This document shows positions 61,226-64,000 of a DNA stretch of 64,000 bases, in pieces. The DNA comes from Pontibacter qinzhouensis. Lineage in GTDB: Bacteria > Bacteroidota > Bacteroidia > Cytophagales > Hymenobacteraceae. Under the pieces are notes generated by a model, which was given only the letters and a program-made list of their open reading frames with translations, had not been told where the DNA came from and did no database searches. The stretch spans positions 34,001-98,000 of the forward strand of contig NZ_VRTY01000005.1 of NCBI RefSeq assembly GCF_008017455.1, written 5' to 3'. The position numbers and the translations under genes are program-made. Each line of letters starts with the position of its first letter. The stretch's first letter is position 1.

Positions 61226-62008
61226 TTACTTGGAGAACAGGATGTCGTAGTTATACTTCACCTGCCGGTACAAGTCCCTGATCAGCGCTATGGCCATGTT
61301 GGAGTTCTGGGTCCAGGAACTGCGGGTCATGGTACTGGGTTCTTCCGATGAGTTTTTCTGTAAAAATAAGTTTTGGAAGTCGTTATAAAATAAGCCTTTG
61401 CCTTTCTTTTGTATAAAAGAAACACACATTTTATATTCTGTTTTGTCTCCTTTTATACCCTCTGCGTAATTACCGAATTTTTGCAGAAAGGAGCTTCTTC
61501 TTAAATGAGGATGATCGGTATACGCATAAATCTTTTTGTAATTTGTATACCAGGGCTTGCATAATTTTTCGGAGAACCCGTGTTTGTATGGCTTTAAATA
61601 CGGGTACCGGATGTAGGCATAAAACGTGATAAGGTCCCAGCGACTCTCCGTTTCCATCATATCCAGCGCATCCTGAAAGCGGCCTGTGAACTCAGGTGTA
61701 GGCACAAAGTCTTCCTGTACATACAAAGTGTAAGGTGTTTTAACGGCTGCCTGCCCTTTGTTAATGTTATGCCCAAGGCCCCGGTTTTCCGGAGAAGTTA
61801 AAAGCCTGAACGAGAATTCCTTTTTAAGTGCCCGCAGGTTCCGCACATGCTCCGGCTTGCTGCCATCATCAGAAACTACAATATCTCCGAATATGCAGTT
61901 ATAGTCCCGGAACGTTTGCAGTAGCCGTTCCAGCGAACTGCTTCTGTTGTAATGGGTAATAAGTAGCGTGGTATTCTCGAAATAATGGTGTAAGCCGGGA
62001 GCAGCCAT
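61226..62008 (-). CDS. GT2-family glycosyltransferase
   Basis: The 260 residues are a GT-A enzyme of the GT2 type: TTLLITHYNRSSSLERLLQTF at the start, DIVVSDDGSKPEH, NRGLGHNINKG and LYVQEDFVP (the DXD-equivalent is EDF). The C-terminal part is not family-specific. It likely adds one sugar during repeat-unit assembly at the inner face of the membrane. It lies 158 bp from the flippase gene and is separated from the next upstream GT2 gene by repeat copy 20. Confidence 0.87.
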   Translation of the reverse strand: MAAPGLHHYFENTTLLITHYNRSSSLERLLQTFRDYNCIFGDIVVSDDGSKPEHVRNLRALKKEFSFRLLTSPENRGLGHNINKGQAAVKTPYTLYVQEDFVPTPEFTGRFQDALDMMETESRWDLITFYAYIRYPYLKPYKHGFSEKLCKPWYTNYKKIYAYTDHPHLRRSSFLQKFGNYAEGIKGDKTEYKMCVSFIQKKGKGLFYNDFQNLFLQKNSSEEPSTMTRSSWTQNSNMAIALIRDLYRQVKYNYDILFSK

Positions 62009-62077
62009 ATTAACTGGTAAATTTAAATAGTGGGTGATAAAACGGTTTTTGCTTAGTGTTATGGAAAGCGGCTTCCT

Positions 62078-62136
62078 GAATTATTTAAATGAAAAAGGCC
62101 TTCCAAAGCATACTAACAGCTTTTGGGGTCAAGGGT
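62078..62136 (+). repeat. Interspersed 58-bp element, copy 20
   Basis: GAATTATTTAAATGAAAA, core GGCCTTCCAAAG, right end TCAAGGGT. It lies between two codirectional glycosyltransferase genes inside the polysaccharide cluster. Confidence 0.85.
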
Positions 62137-62164
62137 AGCCTGCCAAGCAGATAAGACCTGTTAT

Positions 62165-63037
62165 TTAGCTTTTATTGAATTTAGGGTCGTTAGGATCGTA
62201 AAAAGGTACTTCGCTGCTGAAGTTTCCTGTCAGTCTGTTCAGTTCCTTTTTAATTCTCTCAACGGTGGCCTCGGCAAAGCTACCACTGCGCTGCAAGGTG
62301 CGGGTGCCGGTCCAGGCGCGGGCTTTAGTGGCTTTAACCTGCTTTATTTTGCCGTAAGCCATCAGGTCCAGGCACAGTTTACCATCGTCGCCCCAGAACT
62401 TCGTTTTAATAAAGCCTACTTTTAAGCCATACTCCTTTACATAACCCATGCTAATGCCATAGGCATTAAAGTAAGGCCGGTGTATATGCCTGAACTCCGC
62501 AATAACATCTTTCATTTTTTCGAAGATAGCAAGTTGCCACCTCGGAAAACCTGGTTCGCTGATAAACGAATACCTGCCGTACACACAAACTACGCCGGGC
62601 TGTTGCAATACCTTCAGCATTTCGTTTATCCAGTGCTCTGAGTAAAAGCAGTCGGCATCGCCTAGCAATACGTATTTTCCTTTGGCGTTTTCCTGGCCTA
62701 ATTGCCGGGCCGGGCCACAACCCTGTCTTGTTTCGAAGAGCGAACGCACATGTAGCTTATTCAGCGTTTCCTGTGTCCGGTCTTTCGAGTTATTATTAAC
62801 TACTATAATTTCAAAAGGGATTGTAGTCTTCATGCGGGAGAGCGAAGCGATACACCTCAGAACATTAACTTCCTCATTAAAGGCAGCTATAATAATAGAT
62901 ACTACCGGATCTTTGCTCAGTACAGTGTCTAAATTTCTGTTAACCTCTTCAAATATCTCTTCAGGTACTTGATCTAGCCTTTCGTAAGGGAAGTTAAAGT
63001 TGTTAAGCCAGGTAGGGTTTTGCAAAAGGTACTTCAT
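62165..63037 (-). CDS. GT2-family glycosyltransferase
   Basis: The 290 residues show a canonical GT2 domain: VSIIIAAFNEEVNVLRCIASL, FEIIVVNNNSKDRTQETL, ARQLGQENAKGKYVLLGDADCFY with the DXD-type metal site DAD. A C-terminal region (YNFKYLK-like, KLCLDLMAYGKIKQVKATKARAWTGTR) follows. It is probably a processive or single-addition glycosyltransferase for the cell-surface glycan. The 194-bp spacer upstream is A/T-rich and may hold a promoter. Confidence 0.88.
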   Translation of the reverse strand: MKYLLQNPTWLNNFNFPYERLDQVPEEIFEEVNRNLDTVLSKDPVVSIIIAAFNEEVNVLRCIASLSRMKTTIPFEIIVVNNNSKDRTQETLNKLHVRSLFETRQGCGPARQLGQENAKGKYVLLGDADCFYSEHWINEMLKVLQQPGVVCVYGRYSFISEPGFPRWQLAIFEKMKDVIAEFRHIHRPYFNAYGISMGYVKEYGLKVGFIKTKFWGDDGKLCLDLMAYGKIKQVKATKARAWTGTRTLQRSGSFAEATVERIKKELNRLTGNFSSEVPFYDPNDPKFNKS

Positions 63038-63231
63038 AAAGAGATAATTTGTATCCTGTGTATTTAAATTAGTACGATTAGCCTAATTTTAACTAAAAGT
63101 AATAAAATTAATTATGAAACTAATGAGTTATACCACATAATATTTGTGGATAACTTTTTTATTTAATTGCTTCTAAAAATACCTGAAAACAGGGATATGA
63201 AAAGTTGGTTAACTTGCTGACAGTCTGGGAC

Positions 63232-64000
63232 TTAATAGGCTGTTGAAATATTGTGCTTAAATTTTGGAAAAAGCGGGAGATTTAATTTAGATCCCATAAA
63301 TATTTTTTTTGCTTTGTTCTGGATCTTCCTGTATAGTCTTTTATAATTGCTGATAGGTTTAAAACCGCTCCAGGCGGTCATGTTTAAATATTTAAAAAAC
63401 TCTTCCTGGTAGCTTTTCTTAGAGTTATACGATTTAAAAATCGGCTTTATATCCAAAAAGTGGATAATATAGGGTGTCTCATAATCAAAGGCGGCAAAGC
63501 AGTTCCAGTTGCTATCTAGTTCAAACCACTGGTTATACATAGCCACATTCAGTCCATACTGGTCAGCATAGTTTACGTGGGCCATATTATCATTCATGCA
63601 CCTAATCACTTTGTTAGATATGCCAGCCTCTATCCACTTTTTTGTGTTTATCAAGAGCAGTCCTGAGTTAAAGTATTTTGTATCTGCAGGTATTCCGAGT
63701 GCTTTGTAATTGGGTATTCCACCCCATTCACAGCTTACTACTTTCTGGTGGTCTTGTACAGCTGCAAATATATTATTACCAATGTCGGTGTGCCATAGCT
63801 TCGAAATATCTTCAAGTACAATCATGTCCACATCCATATAAATCACTTTAGACTCGCTAGCAGGAATTAGAAAGGGCGCGAAAAGGCGCATATATGCTGT
63901 TAGCGGAAAAGCCGTATGATCTACAGGAAGTTTGGTAGTTGCCGGTATCACATTCTGAGATAATACCCAGTTCAGGCTGGTAACCTGTGGATTAATAGAG
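63232..64000 (-). CDS. GT8-family glycosyltransferase, N terminus outside window
   Basis: The frame stays open to the window end: reading upstream of a possible GTG at 63951 gives in-frame residues such as NPQVTSLNWVLSQN, so the gene is truncated by the edge. The visible part has AYMRLFAPFLIP, the DXD motif in VIYMDVDMIVLED, FNSGLLLINTKKW, DQYGLNVAM and the closing IIHFLDIKPIFK (H-x-x-D/K type), all GT8 features as in LPS galactosyl/glucosyltransferases. It is A/T-rich compared with the central part of the window. Confidence 0.87.
   Translation of the reverse strand, partial: SINPQVTSLNWVLSQNVIPATTKLPVDHTAFPLTAYMRLFAPFLIPASESKVIYMDVDMIVLEDISKLWHTDIGNNIFAAVQDHQKVVSCEWGGIPNYKALGIPADTKYFNSGLLLINTKKWIEAGISNKVIRCMNDNMAHVNYADQYGLNVAMYNQWFELDSNWNCFAAFDYETPYIIHFLDIKPIFKSYNSKKSYQEEFFKYLNMTAWSGFKPISNYKRLYRKIQNKAKKIFMGSKLNLPLFPKFKHNISTAY

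Noticed and set aside
7431..62136. CRISPR array made of the repeated units.
   Set aside because: Copies are kilobases apart, on both strands, and no cas gene is present.

Overview
The window looks like chromosomal DNA of a Bacteroidota bacterium, most likely order Cytophagales and close to Pontibacter/Hymenobacter. The evidence is the bamD-rpoZ-coaC/coaB-porD-recN gene order, a PorD-type type IX secretion protein plus a cargo protein with a T9SS C-terminal sorting domain, TAnnTTTG-type promoter boxes, short A/T-rich leaders, and many small lipoproteins. The family placement is inference from gene content; there is no rRNA gene, and I saw no tRNA, transposase gene, CRISPR array or phage gene.

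Layout. 1-7.4 kb is a conserved housekeeping block: an OstA-like envelope protein (cut by the window start), BamD, RNA polymerase omega, phosphopantothenoylcysteine decarboxylase and ligase as two overlapping frames, PorD, a small Sm-like protein, RecN and FabI. 7.7-20.4 kb holds a Kazal lipoprotein, three YtxH-type stress proteins, lysS, an AraC regulator, a small export protein, an SDR, a HEAT-cyclophilin lipoprotein and several unknowns. 20.6-35.2 kb has a PLP enzyme, a T9SS cargo protein, GGT, the Prc protease, then a run of stress genes (DUF2383, DUF4142, response regulator, 17M-like, fasciclin). It ends with an ECF sigma factor next to an anti-sigma/HtrA-protease fusion. 35.5-46.7 kb carries proline dehydrogenase, an NYN-LOTUS protein, a DUF1028 protein, an M28 peptidase, queA and a 1086-residue multidomain sugar-dehydrogenase/cytochrome lipoprotein. 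47.1-56.1 kb is a lipid-linked-sugar neighbourhood: HAD, a DPPR-synthase-like UbiA, GMC oxidoreductase with a Tat partner, HTTM, GtrA, GT-C. 56.4-64 kb is a minus-strand surface polysaccharide cluster (GT32, GT4, flippase, two GT2, GT8) running off the window.

The most striking signal is not a gene. An interspersed repeat of 58-59 bp occurs 20 times, always between genes, about once every 3 kb. It has a conserved left half (AATTATTCWAATGAAAA, then GCCTTCCGAAGG), a variable middle and a conserved right end (CAAGGGT). In 14 of 20 copies the right end faces the 3' end of a gene. Many copies are preceded by a G-depleted A/T/C tract. Two further repeat types were found: a pair of 130-150 bp elements with related inverted ends, and one REPIN-like pair of inverted palindromes.

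Other points of interest are a possible +1 frameshift joining coaC and coaB (AGGAGG just ahead of an A5 run), the sigma/anti-sigma-protease pair, the UbiA-GMC-HTTM-GtrA cluster, and a hairpin-rich noncoding stretch between proline dehydrogenase and the NYN gene. All calls come from reading the sequence; no database search or structure calculation was run.
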